This document shows positions 8,937 to 17,847 of a stretch of DNA of 64,000 bases, piece after piece. The notes under the pieces are model-generated. The model had not been told where the DNA came from and searched no databases. It worked only from the letters and a program-made list of their open reading frames with translations. The DNA comes from JAZKAR01 sp040389065. Its GTDB lineage: Bacteria; Pseudomonadota; Gammaproteobacteria; Burkholderiales; Casimicrobiaceae. The position numbers and the translations under genes are program-made. Location: assembly GCA_040389065.1 (NCBI GenBank), contig JAZKAR010000026.1:1-64000 (forward strand). Direction: 5' to 3'. Every line of letters begins with the position of its first letter. Position 1 is the first letter of the stretch.

Positions 8937-9674
8937 TTATAAGCAGGTTAATTATTTAAAAAATGACAATCCTTGAACGTTTAAGCTTTACCTACCATTA
9001 CAATGGATCAAAATATTCCTTGATCTTAACTACTAACTTATTATTATTTTAGAGGTTACGCAGTTGAGTTATATCAAGGCATGGCAACGCAGACAGTACA
9101 TGGAGTACGGCAAGTGGCCATAACGACGAGAGAACCTAACTGCGTAACCTCTAATTTTTTAATTTACCGCGCTTCGCGTTATAGCATAGCCTATAAGGTT
9201 TCGTCTTCATCTATAAATAGGGCATTTAGCTAACATAGTGATTTAATCATTCATTCATGTTTAAACATATCACCCTATACTGATCTTCTTTATTAAAAGC
9301 ACGTATTTATATGTGCTTTATATCAGCTTATGAAGTTAAAATAAGCTTTTTATTTTAATAGTTTGATAAAAAAATATAGTATTAATTTTTATTTATGCTA
9401 GTAATAAAAAGCCTTATTTACCTTTTTTATTTACTGTTATGCTGTGTTATTTTTTGGTTATAGCGCTAACGTTCGCATTAAATAGCTACACTGTAAACTG
9501 CTTCACCCTTTTTATTTTTCCTTAAAGAAATAATAAATAAACATAAAAAATAATGCGTTACAAATGTTTATCATTCAAACGAAATTTCAATGATCTTCCT
9601 GCCAAATCTTGACGATAAAGAAATAATGATAACTGAAAACATTAAACATACTTATCAACAGTGGGGTGATGTAT
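8937..9674. other. Long divergent intergenic region
   Basis: About 740 bp separate the divergent giant gene and the cyclic-nucleotide-binding gene. The stretch holds one complete palindromic element (9049-9154), then about 500 bp of very AT-rich DNA that should carry the promoters. I see no convincing ORF or structured RNA in it. Confidence 0.5.
9049..9154. mobile_element. Palindromic element, copy 1
   Basis: The 17-bp tips TTAGAGGTTACGCAGTT (9049-9065) and AACTGCGTAACCTCTAA (9138-9154) are perfect inverted copies. Compared with the family consensus GAAGTTACG, both arms carry the same A-to-G change (GAGGTTACG and CGTAACCTC), so pairing is kept. The interior matches other copies (GGCAACGCAGACAGTACA, GAGTACGGCAAGTGGCC). 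The direct repeat ATTT may flank the TAGAGG-CCTCTA core. Confidence 0.85.
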
Positions 9675-10211
9675 ATGGGATTTTGGAAAAAAAATAATGT
9701 AGAGGTAAAACCATTGCAATTACCAGACACGTTTAGGCTGATAGATGCAAACTTCACCTCAAAAAAAGACATACGCGAAATGCTAGCAGGCACCTGGTTA
9801 TTTTCAGATCTTGACCAAAAAAATATTGAGATAGTAGCTGCCTATGCTCAATGTTATGAGGTTGATGCTGGCACGGTGCTTTTCAAAGAAGGCGATGCAG
9901 GTAACTACATGTGTGTGTTAACAAAGGGACAAGTTGAGATTTTCAAAGAAGATCAACTAGGCGCTAAACATCACTTAGCGTTTATTAGAAGCGGCAATAC
10001 ATTTGGGGAAATGTCACTTGTTGATCATGAGGTGCGGTCAGCTACGTGTGTAGCTACTCAAGACAGCGTGTTACTGTTACTAACACGGCATAACTATGGG
10101 CAAATTATTTTAGATAAGCCAACATTGGCAATTAACATACTTATAAAATTGGCTAGGTTAATTAGTCAGCGATTACGTAATATGAGTGGGCAAATAGTAG
10201 ATCATTTATAA
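9675..10211 (+). CDS. Cyclic-nucleotide-binding domain protein (Crp/PKA-R type)
   Basis: The product (about 178 residues) carries a single cNMP-binding beta barrel from about residue 45 to 155. GTVLFKEGDAGNYMCVLTKGQVEIF marks the first strands, and FGEMSLVDHEVRSATCVA is the phosphate-binding cassette with the conserved Glu and Arg-x-Ala pattern. No helix-turn-helix follows, so it is not a Crp-like repressor or activator. It is more likely a cytoplasmic sensor subunit acting on a partner protein. GTG 9666, ATG 9669 and ATG 9675 are all in frame. The GGGG at 9663-9666 is spaced best for ATG 9675. It is divergent from the giant unknown gene, and a half copy of the palindromic element lies directly after it. 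Confidence 0.85.
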   Translation: MGFWKKNNVEVKPLQLPDTFRLIDANFTSKKDIREMLAGTWLFSDLDQKNIEIVAAYAQCYEVDAGTVLFKEGDAGNYMCVLTKGQVEIFKEDQLGAKHHLAFIRSGNTFGEMSLVDHEVRSATCVATQDSVLLLLTRHNYGQIILDKPTLAINILIKLARLISQRLRNMSGQIVDHL

Positions 10212-10213
10212 TG

Positions 10214-10280
10214 CGTTGACAGGACATGGAGTACGGCAAGTGGTCAACACTCTGAGAGAACCCAACTGTATAACCTCTAA
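10214..10280. mobile_element. Palindromic element, right half only
   Basis: GGACATGGAGTACGGCAAGTGG, then GAGAGAACCCAACTGTATAACCTCTAA, matches the right two-thirds of copy 1. The right tip (10264-10280) has two changes from consensus, and the left tip is absent. It starts right after the cyclic-nucleotide-binding gene, so the left half has been deleted or was replaced by the gene end. Confidence 0.7.
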
Positions 10281-10284
10281 AATT

Positions 10285-10360
10285 ATAGGCTATTCACTTA
10301 ACATAGCCGGATAGCCTTGCTTGCTTTTCCGACTATTATCTTATTACACGAATAGCCTAT
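10285..10360. repeat. Inverted repeat ATAGGCTATTC
   Basis: ATAGGCTATTC (10285-10295) and GAATAGCCTAT (10350-10360) form an 11-bp perfect stem around a 54-base loop. It lies between the half element and the stop of the minus-strand membrane-protein gene and may act as a convergent terminator or be a small repeat. Confidence 0.45.
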
Positions 10361-10404
10361 TTGTTGAGTAAATTACTTTTATTAGGAATACATTAATCCT
10401 AACA

Positions 10405-10932
10405 TTAATTGGTATGTAACTTTAATGCAAAGAAAATATTAATGATAAAAAAGCATACCCAAACATAAATCAAAATTTTAGGAATAATTAGATTTCCGGA
10501 TGAAAGATTAGCGATCATTTTATAGTCATCTTCTTGCAGTTTTTTTCCAGTAATGGGCGGGTAAGGATGTGTCAGCAGTTTTGCTGGATTTTTTGCAACT
10601 TCATCAAGCCATCTTGCTGCTTCTACTACTTGTAAATAGGCTGCATTAATACCTTCTCTTATTGACCAAGAAGACGTAACGCCAACTACACACAAAATAG
10701 CATTTATTCCTAAAACAATTGAGATAGATATGTTGTGGAGATGTGCATCGGGTATAGGAGACGTTTTCATTCTAACTAAACAGTTTATTAAAAAAATAAA
10801 TGCCAAAAATAAAAACCCATTGATTGCCATAATGGTCGAAACGCGGTGGTTGCATAATTTATTTTCAAGAGCAATCATCTTATATGCTTTATCCCATGCT
10901 TCATGAGGGAGCTTATTGCTTTCATTTTCCAT
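10405..10932 (-). CDS. Small membrane protein with helical cytosolic parts
   Basis: The 175-residue product has an amphipathic N-terminus, two membrane segments (MAINGFLFLAFIFLINCLV and ISIVLGINAILCVVGVT), a cytosolic helical loop with WSIREGINAAY, and a third hydrophobic segment near the C-terminus (IPKILIYVWVCFFIINIFFAL). The layout resembles small oligomeric bacterial membrane proteins such as the RipA-like octameric group, but the family is uncertain. Monocistronic, with no partner gene on the same strand nearby. Start ATG at 10932. Confidence 0.7.
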   Translation of the reverse strand: MENESNKLPHEAWDKAYKMIALENKLCNHRVSTIMAINGFLFLAFIFLINCLVRMKTSPIPDAHLHNISISIVLGINAILCVVGVTSSWSIREGINAAYLQVVEAARWLDEVAKNPAKLLTHPYPPITGKKLQEDDYKMIANLSSGNLIIPKILIYVWVCFFIINIFFALKLHTN

Positions 10933-11764
10933 ACTGCTTTCCTTCTTGTATTTTGATTGAGCTGCTTGATGAAATACTTAATGAGCTATTAATAAACCGA
11001 CTTATATGCGTGTATACGCGTGAAAAAATAAAACGTTATTCTCAATACCATCAGGTTTTCTTTTTTAAAGCTTTAAAAGAACTACCCAGAGAAAATATCT
11101 AGGAAGAAATAGTTGACCCTTTGACCCTAGTTGCCCCCTAAATAATTAATTTAATACCAATGGTTATAACAAACTGTTCTAATTAGGCACCTTCCTAACA
11201 ACTACCAACGACGACTAGGCAGTGCTCTGCAAAGCAGAGTAAAAGGCACACTGTTTAGTTATGTTTAACCATTGGCATAAGCCTGATATGACAAATTCTT
11301 AATTACTCGTCAACCTGGTAGTAACGACTACCAAGCCTATTCTCTTCAAGAGATCTATCGGCACTCCAACGAAAGTAAATATGGATATTTGCCTGTGCGC
11401 TTCTCTTTTTTTAACTACTTTTTTCTTAGAGCAAGAAGGTTAAGATGAGGAGTTTTCTGAGAGAGATAAATACAATCAATATCTTGCCAAGAGGCACACA
11501 TAAATTGGAAGCTGGAAAAGTTAAAAGATAAAAACTGTTAAGCACTTAGCAGAAGATAGTAACTTTAAAAAACCTTAAGTTGCAGAAAATTCATGTAAAT
11601 AAAAAAGGCTAAGGGACTGTTTATGGGGCTAACGCACCCTCACTTAATAAACATTGCGTCATCGCTTACGCTGAATCAATCGTTGGTTCTATAGCAAGCG
11701 TGAACTTTACTTTAAAAAAAACATGGTTCACGACCGCTTTGCTTTTTTATGACAAGGTATAACA
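10933..11764. other. Long intergenic region, mostly empty
   Basis: About 830 bp without a supported gene. A short plus-strand frame (10884-11102) overlaps the neighbouring gene antisense and has no family resemblance. The only structure I see is an imperfect inverted repeat at about 11155-11276 (CCAATGGTTATAAC against GTTTAACCATTGG), enclosing a GCTCTGCAAAGCAGAG hairpin at about 11224-11239. Confidence 0.5.
11155..11276. repeat. Imperfect inverted-repeat element CCAATGGTTA
   Basis: The left arm ACCAATGGTTATAACAAACTGT and the right arm, read on the other strand, GCCAATGGTTAAACATAACTAA share their outer dozen bases. A perfect inner hairpin with CTCTGC/GCAGAG arms sits between them. The length of about 120 bp and the non-coding interior suggest a decayed miniature element, different in sequence from the TTAGAAG family. 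Confidence 0.4.
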
Positions 11765-12088
11765 ATGGCACCTTTAAACACCTACTGCTTACTTAAACTT
11801 CATGACAATAAATGGCTTGAAGAGTTAATACTCGACCATGATCCTTTATTAAAACCTACCCCCAACCTAAAACTGTTTAGTTCTTTAAAAGAATTAAAAG
11901 TGGCGAGTGCCAAACTAGAAAAAAATGGAGCGTCTGTTCATCCTATTGAGTGGGGACCTTATGTTCCCGCTTATCTGCCAGCGTTTCCTCTTCAGTCTGC
12001 TCATGCGCAACCCTTCAATTTTTTGCAACATGAACGTTTACCCAATAGCTTTTCTACCCTTGCTGAACCAAGATGTTTTTTTCAATAA
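11765..12088 (+). CDS. Possible small protein, unknown
   Basis: A 107-codon frame starts at ATG 11765 after AAGG at about 11753. The product is soluble with no recognised motif (LKLHDNKWLEELILDHDPLL, then a Pro-rich tail). The N-terminal half looks like ordinary coding sequence. The C-terminal half is less convincing and overlaps a second frame, so it may be frameshifted or a chance ORF. No operon partner. Confidence 0.35.
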   Translation: MAPLNTYCLLKLHDNKWLEELILDHDPLLKPTPNLKLFSSLKELKVASAKLEKNGASVHPIEWGPYVPAYLPAFPLQSAHAQPFNFLQHERLPNSFSTLAEPRCFFQ

Positions 12089-12158
12089 AAAATTTGGATC
12101 TAAATGGGCTGCAATAAGCTGCAATCATGCAAACGTTTAACAAGCTTTCATTAAAAGG

Positions 12159-12278
12159 TTAGAAGTTACGCAGTTAGGTTCTCTCAGCGTGGGACGCCCC
12201 GCGTTATAGCAACTTGCCGTATTGCGTATACTGTCTGCGTTGCTATGCCTTGATAGAAGCCAACTGCGTAACTTCTAA
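12159..12278. mobile_element. Palindromic element, copy 2
   Basis: Perfect 17-bp tips TTAGAAGTTACGCAGTT (12159-12175) and its reverse complement (12262-12278). An inner stem ATAGCAAC (12206-12213) pairs with GTTGCTAT (12239-12246). The core TAGAAG-CTTCTA is flanked by direct repeats AAGGT (12155-12159 and 12278-12282). The interior is inverted in orientation relative to copy 1. It lies 250 bp upstream of the MoxR-Bat operon. Confidence 0.9.
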
Positions 12279-12528
12279 AGGTTTTAAAATAGTTTAGTTA
12301 GCGCATGAAGCAGAGTAAAATCAGTGTACAAAATGCCTCACAGTTGCATTAAAATTCATGATGAATGTAGGGCTAAATGGTTCGCCTACTGTTATGGTAT
12401 CTTGTCATATCGCTTAACCATGATGGAATCGCTATACGACCCCTATAGTATTTGCGATGTCTCGCGCTGAAGCAGTGTTTTGTATGTTCTCTATCTGAAT
12501 AGATTTCGACCCTGAGGAGCTATGCGTT

Positions 12529-13575
12529 GTGATTGCGGAAAACCTAGTAAAAACACCCCACGCTGAATTGCCTTCTAGTGCCACTCCCCCTGCTAGCCTT
12601 AACACGTCTACTGGCACTCACCAGGCCTTTCATCAGCTACGTGAGTATCTTACTCATCAAATTATTGGGCAAGAAAACTTGGTTGAGCGCCTCTTAGTCG
12701 CCTTGTTAGCCAGCGGGCATTTATTGGTAGAAGGCCCGCCTGGCCTTGCCAAAACACGCGCAATAAAAGCACTAGCACATGGAATTGAAGGCTCTTTTCA
12801 ACGGGTGCAATTCACCCCTGATATGCTGCCGGCTGATCTGACTGGTTCTGATATTTACCGCCCTGAAGAAGGCAATTTTCATTTTCAACGTGGCCCTCTC
12901 TTCCACAATATTATTTTAGCAGATGAGATTAATCGGGCGCCTGCCAAAGTTCAATCGGCTTTATTAGAAGCCATGGCTGAGCGGCAGATTAGCCACGGTA
13001 CAGCAACCTATGCCCTACCACGTTTATTTATGGTGATGGCTACCCAAAATCCTATTGAGCATGAAGGCACCTACCCTCTGCCTGAAGCTCAGCTAGATCG
13101 CTTTTTATTGCATACACAGGTTGATTACCCTAATCGCGCAACAACTCTGCGAATTATGGAGCTAGCACGGCGCGAAGCGCGTGAAGAATGGGAGCTACCG
13201 CTTCCTCTTCAACGCATCACGCAAGAGGAAATATTTGCTGCACGCCGTGAAGCATTGGATATCACCTTAGTAGGCTCAGTGGCTGAATATATTGCTGCAT
13301 TGATAGAAGCGACGCATAAACCTGCGCCCTATAGCGCTAAATTGGCAAAATGGCTACGTTGGGGTGCAAGCCCTCGCGCAGCGATTGCTATAGAACGCGG
13401 TGCCCGTGCACTAGCCTGGCTTGATAATCGCGATTATGTTAGCCCTGAAGATGTACAAGCAATTGCGCCTGATGCGCTTCGCCACCGTGTTTTGCTTGAT
13501 TACACAGCACAAGCACAAGGCATTACCGCTCAAACCTGTATCGATGAATTGCTTAATCACGTTCCTGCACCATGA
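12529..13575 (+). CDS. moxR: MoxR-family AAA+ ATPase
   Basis: Chaperone-like AAA+ ATPase that works with von Willebrand A-domain proteins; first gene of the Bat-type operon. Walker A is GPPGLAKT, Walker B ILADEINRAPAKVQ, sensor 1 ATQNPIEHEGTYPLPEAQLDRF, and the lid domain follows (348 residues, the usual length). GTG 12529 is chosen because GAGGAG (12514-12519) lies nine bases upstream and the nearby ATG at 12522 is out of frame. The last codons overlap the DUF58 gene by ATGA, which implies coupled translation. The MoxR/DUF58/VWA set is linked to envelope stress or enzyme maturation in other bacteria; the client here is unknown. Confidence 0.93.
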   Translation: MIAENLVKTPHAELPSSATPPASLNTSTGTHQAFHQLREYLTHQIIGQENLVERLLVALLASGHLLVEGPPGLAKTRAIKALAHGIEGSFQRVQFTPDMLPADLTGSDIYRPEEGNFHFQRGPLFHNIILADEINRAPAKVQSALLEAMAERQISHGTATYALPRLFMVMATQNPIEHEGTYPLPEAQLDRFLLHTQVDYPNRATTLRIMELARREAREEWELPLPLQRITQEEIFAARREALDITLVGSVAEYIAALIEATHKPAPYSAKLAKWLRWGASPRAAIAIERGARALAWLDNRDYVSPEDVQAIAPDALRHRVLLDYTAQAQGITAQTCIDELLNHVPAP

Positions 13576-14468
13576 TATTGCCTGATTTAAGTGAATTAGT
13601 TGCACTGCGAGGCTGCGCTCAAGGTCTTAGCTTAAGCGCACGCAAGACTTCATCGGCCCGCTTGCAGGGTAGCCACCGAAGCGCTCAACATGGCAGAGGC
13701 CTAGAATTTGAAGAGGTTCGCCTGTATGCCTCTGGCGATGACACACGCTCTATTGATTGGCGGGTAACTGCCCGGCGTGGGCGCCCTCATACGAAGCTGT
13801 TTCGTGAGGAGCGTGAGCGCCCTGTTTGGTTAGTGGCAGAGTTACATCCTGGTTTATTTTTTGGCAGCAAGCTTCAACTTAAATCGGCCTTATTATTGCG
13901 TGCGGCAGCGGTACTTAGTTGGATTACGGTGTTGAACGGCGATCGTTTGGGAGCGATTATCACTCAAGGCTCTAATACGGCTCCTTTGATTTTAGCACCC
14001 CGCAGTCGTGAGGCAGGTGTTTTACCCGTGCTGCAAGCCCTGGTTGAAGCTCAGCCTCGTCAGCCAGCTGCAACGACGCCTGATTCAACCAAGCTAAATG
14101 ATGCGCTCACTACGCTACGCTCGTTAATTAAGCCGGGAAGCTTAGTGCTGATAGTAAGTGACTTCAGCCATCTTGATGAAGCCACGCAAGCATCTTTAAG
14201 CACCATTGCCATGCAGTGTGATACCCAATTGTGGTGGATTACTGATCCGCTTGAGCGTGAAGGTTTGCCTAGCGGGCTTTATCGCGCTGGGCTGCCTGAT
14301 CAAATCAGGTGGCTTGATGGTGATACCACACGGGTGAACTGGCAATTAGCCTGGAAACAACGCGAAAAACGTCTTGAAGATGTATCGCAACGCCTTAATT
14401 TACCTTTAACTCACCTTAGTACGGCTAACCCGGTGACTGAAACGCTGCCTGCTTTATTGAGAGGTTGA
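13572..14468 (+). CDS. DUF58 domain protein of MoxR-Bat operon
   Basis: The 298-residue product carries the DUF58 signature YASGDDTRSIDWRVTARRGRPHTKLF (read in two parts) and a degenerate VWA-like fold after it (LVLIVSDFSHLD). DUF58 proteins always accompany MoxR ATPases and are thought to be adaptor or client-binding partners. Starts at ATG 13572 overlapping the moxR stop. The gene ends 101 bp before the HAD gene that interrupts the operon. No membrane segments are obvious, so it is probably cytoplasmic or peripheral. Confidence 0.9.
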   Translation: MILPDLSELVALRGCAQGLSLSARKTSSARLQGSHRSAQHGRGLEFEEVRLYASGDDTRSIDWRVTARRGRPHTKLFREERERPVWLVAELHPGLFFGSKLQLKSALLLRAAAVLSWITVLNGDRLGAIITQGSNTAPLILAPRSREAGVLPVLQALVEAQPRQPAATTPDSTKLNDALTTLRSLIKPGSLVLIVSDFSHLDEATQASLSTIAMQCDTQLWWITDPLEREGLPSGLYRAGLPDQIRWLDGDTTRVNWQLAWKQREKRLEDVSQRLNLPLTHLSTANPVTETLPALLRG

Positions 14469-14569
14469 GAACTTAAAAAAATGATTGCGATGCGTTACAA
14501 ACCTTAACAATATACTTAGCCATTTTTCTTATCAAGTTGTGCAAACTCGACCGATGGGCAGGCATCAGA

Positions 14570-15229
14570 ATGAAAAAATTTTTACTTTGGGATCATGATG
14601 GAATTCTTGTAGATACCGAACGCTGGTATTTTGCTGCCACACAAGAATGCTTGGCTAATCTCGATATCACTCTGAACCAAGACACGTATCTTGAACTTAT
14701 GGCTCAGGGACATTCGTGCTGGGAATTAGCAAAAAAAATTGGGCGTTCTGATAAGGCTATTGCTGAAGCAAAGAACAAGCGCGATAAACTCTATCAAAAT
14801 TTCCTATGTATGGAATCGATTGAGATTCAAGATGTGGTTGAAGTACTGCAGCAACTTCATAAAGACTATAGGATGGCAGTAGTATCAACCGCTCGACGGG
14901 AAGATTTGGAATTAATCCATAGAAATCGTAATCTTCTAAAGTTTTTTGAGTTCGTACTTACCTTCGAAGATTGCACTCATGCTAAGCCTCACCCGGCACC
15001 TTACTTAGAAGCCTTGCGTCGCTTTAAAGCACCAGCCTTTCAGGCAATTGCCATAGAAGACTCTTCTCGTGGCTTACAGTCAGCAGTATCGGCTGAAATT
15101 GATTGCATTATCGTAAAAACCGATTTTACTATGAGTCAAGATTTTACAAATGCATGGGCAATAATTCCTTCTATCAGCAGGCTTCCACACACACTTTCAG
15201 CCCAACAAAACACTGCAACAGTCTCTTAG
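14570..15229 (+). CDS. HAD-superfamily phosphatase (beta-PGM-like)
   Basis: The product (about 219 residues) has HAD motif I WDHDGILVDTE (catalytic Asp pair), motif II VVSTARRED, the conserved lysine in HAKPHPAPYLEAL (motif III) and motif IV IAIEDSSRGLQSA. The cap domain lies after motif I, as in the phosphoglucomutase/phosphatase (HAD-IA) group. The substrate cannot be told. The first M of the long frame (14537) lacks a good site; ATG 14570 starts directly at the motif (MKKFLLWDHDG). The gene is not a usual member of the Bat operon. It has 101 bp before and 55 bp after it, unlike the overlapping Bat genes, so it is probably a later insertion. Confidence 0.85.
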   Translation: MKKFLLWDHDGILVDTERWYFAATQECLANLDITLNQDTYLELMAQGHSCWELAKKIGRSDKAIAEAKNKRDKLYQNFLCMESIEIQDVVEVLQQLHKDYRMAVVSTARREDLELIHRNRNLLKFFEFVLTFEDCTHAKPHPAPYLEALRRFKAPAFQAIAIEDSSRGLQSAVSAEIDCIIVKTDFTMSQDFTNAWAIIPSISRLPHTLSAQQNTATVS

Positions 15230-15284
15230 GTTCTGCTTAAGCCAAACGATATGAGCACATTTTATTTAATCTAATTGGTAGAAC

Positions 15285-15806
15285 ATGCAAACTAACGGTT
15301 CTGACTGGCTTAATCAATTAGCCCCTGATCATGCCCCTCCGCCATTAAGCCCATTAAGCTTATGGCAGCTAGCTCCTGGCTGGTGGGCAGTGGCTATAAT
15401 TTGTGTACTAGGCGCGGTAGCTCTTATTGTTTGGCACACACGCCCTGCTCAATATGTACGCCGCAGCGCCTTACGTGAACTGAAACATATTGAAACGACA
15501 ATTACCGATGAGGTTTGTTTAGCGCGCGATATTGAACATGTACTACGCCGTTATGCATTGTTTACATTTGGTCATGAAGCGGTTGCAAAGCTAAGCGGAG
15601 AAGCCTGGATACATTTTGTTATCGCACACGGTGGCAGCGCCTGGGCAAATGAAACGGGTAAGGCATTACTGCGTGCTGCCTATAGCGGAAAACCTAGTGA
15701 ACAGTATCAAGGTGGCGATGAATCAAGTAAAAAAACTTACCGAAGTCTCTGGTTAAAAGGCGCAAAAGACTTTGTGAAAAAGAATGGAAAAGGGAAAAAA
15801 AGATGA
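15285..15806 (+). CDS. DUF4381 membrane protein of Bat operon
   Basis: The 173-residue product begins with a short proline-rich segment (APPPLSPLSLWQLAPGWW), then one membrane helix (AVAIICVLGAVALIVWHT) and a cytoplasmic helical domain with RRYALFTFG and LSGEAWIHFV. This is the DUF4381 pattern found between DUF58 and VWA genes in such operons. The stop overlaps the next start by ATGA (15803-15806). The role is structural and unknown, presumably tethering the complex to the inner membrane. Confidence 0.85.
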   Translation: MQTNGSDWLNQLAPDHAPPPLSPLSLWQLAPGWWAVAIICVLGAVALIVWHTRPAQYVRRSALRELKHIETTITDEVCLARDIEHVLRRYALFTFGHEAVAKLSGEAWIHFVIAHGGSAWANETGKALLRAAYSGKPSEQYQGGDESSKKTYRSLWLKGAKDFVKKNGKGKKR

Positions 15807-16816
15807 TTCATGTTGCATGGCCCTGGATGGCGCTGCTGCTTCCTCTACCCTGGTTATTTTCACGCTTTTGCCTGCCTGCCCAACCACAAGGCTCTGCGCT
15901 TTTTTTACCTTTTGTGACAGCACTTCCACCTGTCTCGCCTTCGCTTTTAATACGCAAATTACCGCGCTTACATGCAATCGTACTTGCACTTATTTGGTTG
16001 CTGTTAGTGGCCTCTGCTACACGCCCACAGTGGTTAGGTGATCCGCAACCTATACCCACCACTGGTCGACGCTTGCTATTAGCGGTTGATGTTTCTGGCT
16101 CGATGGCGAACCGCGATATGGCGGGTAACTATACACGGCTTCAGGTAGTGCAAGCCGTTGCTAGCGAATTTATTGGGCATCGCTATGGCGATCGTGTCGG
16201 GCTTATTTTGTTTGGTAGCCAGCCTTATATACAAGCTCCCCTAACGGCAGACCTTGAAACCGTTAAACAATTTTTAACACAAGCAATGATTGGAATGGCA
16301 GGCACTGAAACAGCGATTGGCGATGCCATCGGCTTAGCGATCAAACGCTTTTGTACCGATCGATCGACTGAGCGAGACCATCAGCATGAAGAAAATAATA
16401 AGGGCGAAACCGTACTTATTCTCCTTACCGATGGCAGCAGTAATGCAGGTGCAGTACCGCCGTTAGAAGCTGCAAAATTAGCCGCTGGCGCTGGTTTACG
16501 CATTTATACCATTGGCGTAGGGGCAGAGGTACAAGAATCAATATTTGGCAGTGCGGGTAATAGTGATCTGGACGAAGACACATTAAAATCTATTGCCAAA
16601 ATGACAAACGGCTCTTATTTTCGGGCAACTGATGCCACTGCGCTTCAAAACGTGTATGCAGAAATTGATAAACTGGAACCCAGCGCAGGCCGCGAGCAAT
16701 GGTATCGCCCAAGCGAAGAATGGTTTCATTGGCCTTTAGCAATTGCCTTAGGCCTAAGTGTACTGAGTGTGCCTACTATGCTCTTACATAAAAGACATAA
16801 AGGAAACAGGCTATGA
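15803..16816 (+). CDS. batA: VWA-domain membrane protein, BatA-like
   Basis: The 337-residue product has an N-terminal hydrophobic hairpin, a second membrane helix (LHAIVLALIWLLLVASATRP), a von Willebrand A domain with MIDAS motif VDVSGSMANRD and later LLTDGSSNAG, and a C-terminal membrane helix (FHWPLAIALGLSVLSVPTMLL). The VWA domain should face the periplasm and bind a divalent metal. The start overlaps the upstream stop, and the end overlaps the next gene by four bases. This is the standard BatA position. Confidence 0.9.
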   Translation: MIHVAWPWMALLLPLPWLFSRFCLPAQPQGSALFLPFVTALPPVSPSLLIRKLPRLHAIVLALIWLLLVASATRPQWLGDPQPIPTTGRRLLLAVDVSGSMANRDMAGNYTRLQVVQAVASEFIGHRYGDRVGLILFGSQPYIQAPLTADLETVKQFLTQAMIGMAGTETAIGDAIGLAIKRFCTDRSTERDHQHEENNKGETVLILLTDGSSNAGAVPPLEAAKLAAGAGLRIYTIGVGAEVQESIFGSAGNSDLDEDTLKSIAKMTNGSYFRATDATALQNVYAEIDKLEPSAGREQWYRPSEEWFHWPLAIALGLSVLSVPTMLLHKRHKGNRL

Positions 16817-17847
16817 ATACAATCAATGGCCTATTATCCAATTTTCATTTTTTGCGGCCTCTTTGGCTACTCGCGCTTCCCATTTTATGGGGGTTTGTCG
16901 TGTGGCTTGCCAAACGACATCAAGGTAACACGCAATGGGCTAACATTATTGATGGTACATTGTTGCCAGAGTTACGCCTTGATAATGCCAGCGAGAAAGA
17001 TAACGCTCAAACGCCTTGGCGCTGGTTGGCCCTTGCCTGGAGTTTGACAGCTCTTGCGCTAGCAGGCCCGTGTTGGGAACGGTATCCCTCGCAAGGCTAT
17101 CGCGATGCCTCTGCCTGGGTGATTGTTTTAGATCTCTCACCCTCAATGAATGCCACCGATGTATCGCCTAATCGTACCACCCGCGCCCGCTATGCGATCA
17201 ATGATATTTTAGATGCGGCGCAAGATGCACGCGTTGGCCTTATTGTATTTAGCCAAGAATCACATACCGTTACTCCGCTAACCGATGATGTAGCAACGGT
17301 ACGTAATATGCTTTCATCTTTAACCCCTGGCATTATGCCTGTTGAAGGCGATAACCTTAGCCCTGCCTTAGAACAAGCCGAAAAATTACTTCAACAAGCG
17401 GGCGTAGCAAAAGGCCACATTGTTGTATTAAGCGATGGTTTTTCTGACCCATCCTCTGCTTTTTCTACTGCTGAACGTCTTCGCTCACAAGGTACCAGCA
17501 TCGATGTAGTAGGTATCGGCACCGAAAATGGCGCGCCTTTACGTAAAACAGATGGAGGCTTTGTTCAAGATGCGCAAGGCAAACCTATTCTGACGCATAT
17601 CGATACCGATCGCCTTCAGCGCCTTACAGCCACAGGCGGTGGGCAGTATAATGAACTCGCTCAATTACCAGCGCTCATCCAACATCTACAAAACCAAGCA
17701 GATCGATTACCTGGTACACAGCAAGCAGCTACCCAAGGTATGGAAGGCACCGCAACAGTAGACCACTGGCGTGATGCCGGAAGCTGGCTGTTACCTCCCT
17801 TACTGATCGTGGCTGCCTTTTTATTCAGACGGGGGTGGCTAGGATGA
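16813..17847 (+). CDS. batB: VWA-domain membrane protein, BatB-like
   Basis: Paralogue of the preceding gene: two N-terminal membrane segments, a VWA domain with MIDAS motif LDLSPSMNATD, VVLSDGFSDP as the metal-binding Asp motif, and a C-terminal membrane helix (WLLPPLLIVAAFLFRRGWL). 344 residues. The metal-binding residues DxSxS are intact in both VWA proteins, so both may bind ligand. Translationally coupled on both sides (ATGA overlaps). Confidence 0.9.
   Translation: MNTINGLLSNFHFLRPLWLLALPILWGFVVWLAKRHQGNTQWANIIDGTLLPELRLDNASEKDNAQTPWRWLALAWSLTALALAGPCWERYPSQGYRDASAWVIVLDLSPSMNATDVSPNRTTRARYAINDILDAAQDARVGLIVFSQESHTVTPLTDDVATVRNMLSSLTPGIMPVEGDNLSPALEQAEKLLQQAGVAKGHIVVLSDGFSDPSSAFSTAERLRSQGTSIDVVGIGTENGAPLRKTDGGFVQDAQGKPILTHIDTDRLQRLTATGGGQYNELAQLPALIQHLQNQADRLPGTQQAATQGMEGTATVDHWRDAGSWLLPPLLIVAAFLFRRGWLG

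Noticed and set aside
10884..11102. 72-codon plus-strand ORF
   Set aside because: It overlaps the start of the minus-strand membrane gene, has no motif and no ribosome-binding site.
12432..12617. Minus-strand 61-codon frame over the moxR start
   Set aside because: It overlaps the moxR leader antisense and has no support.
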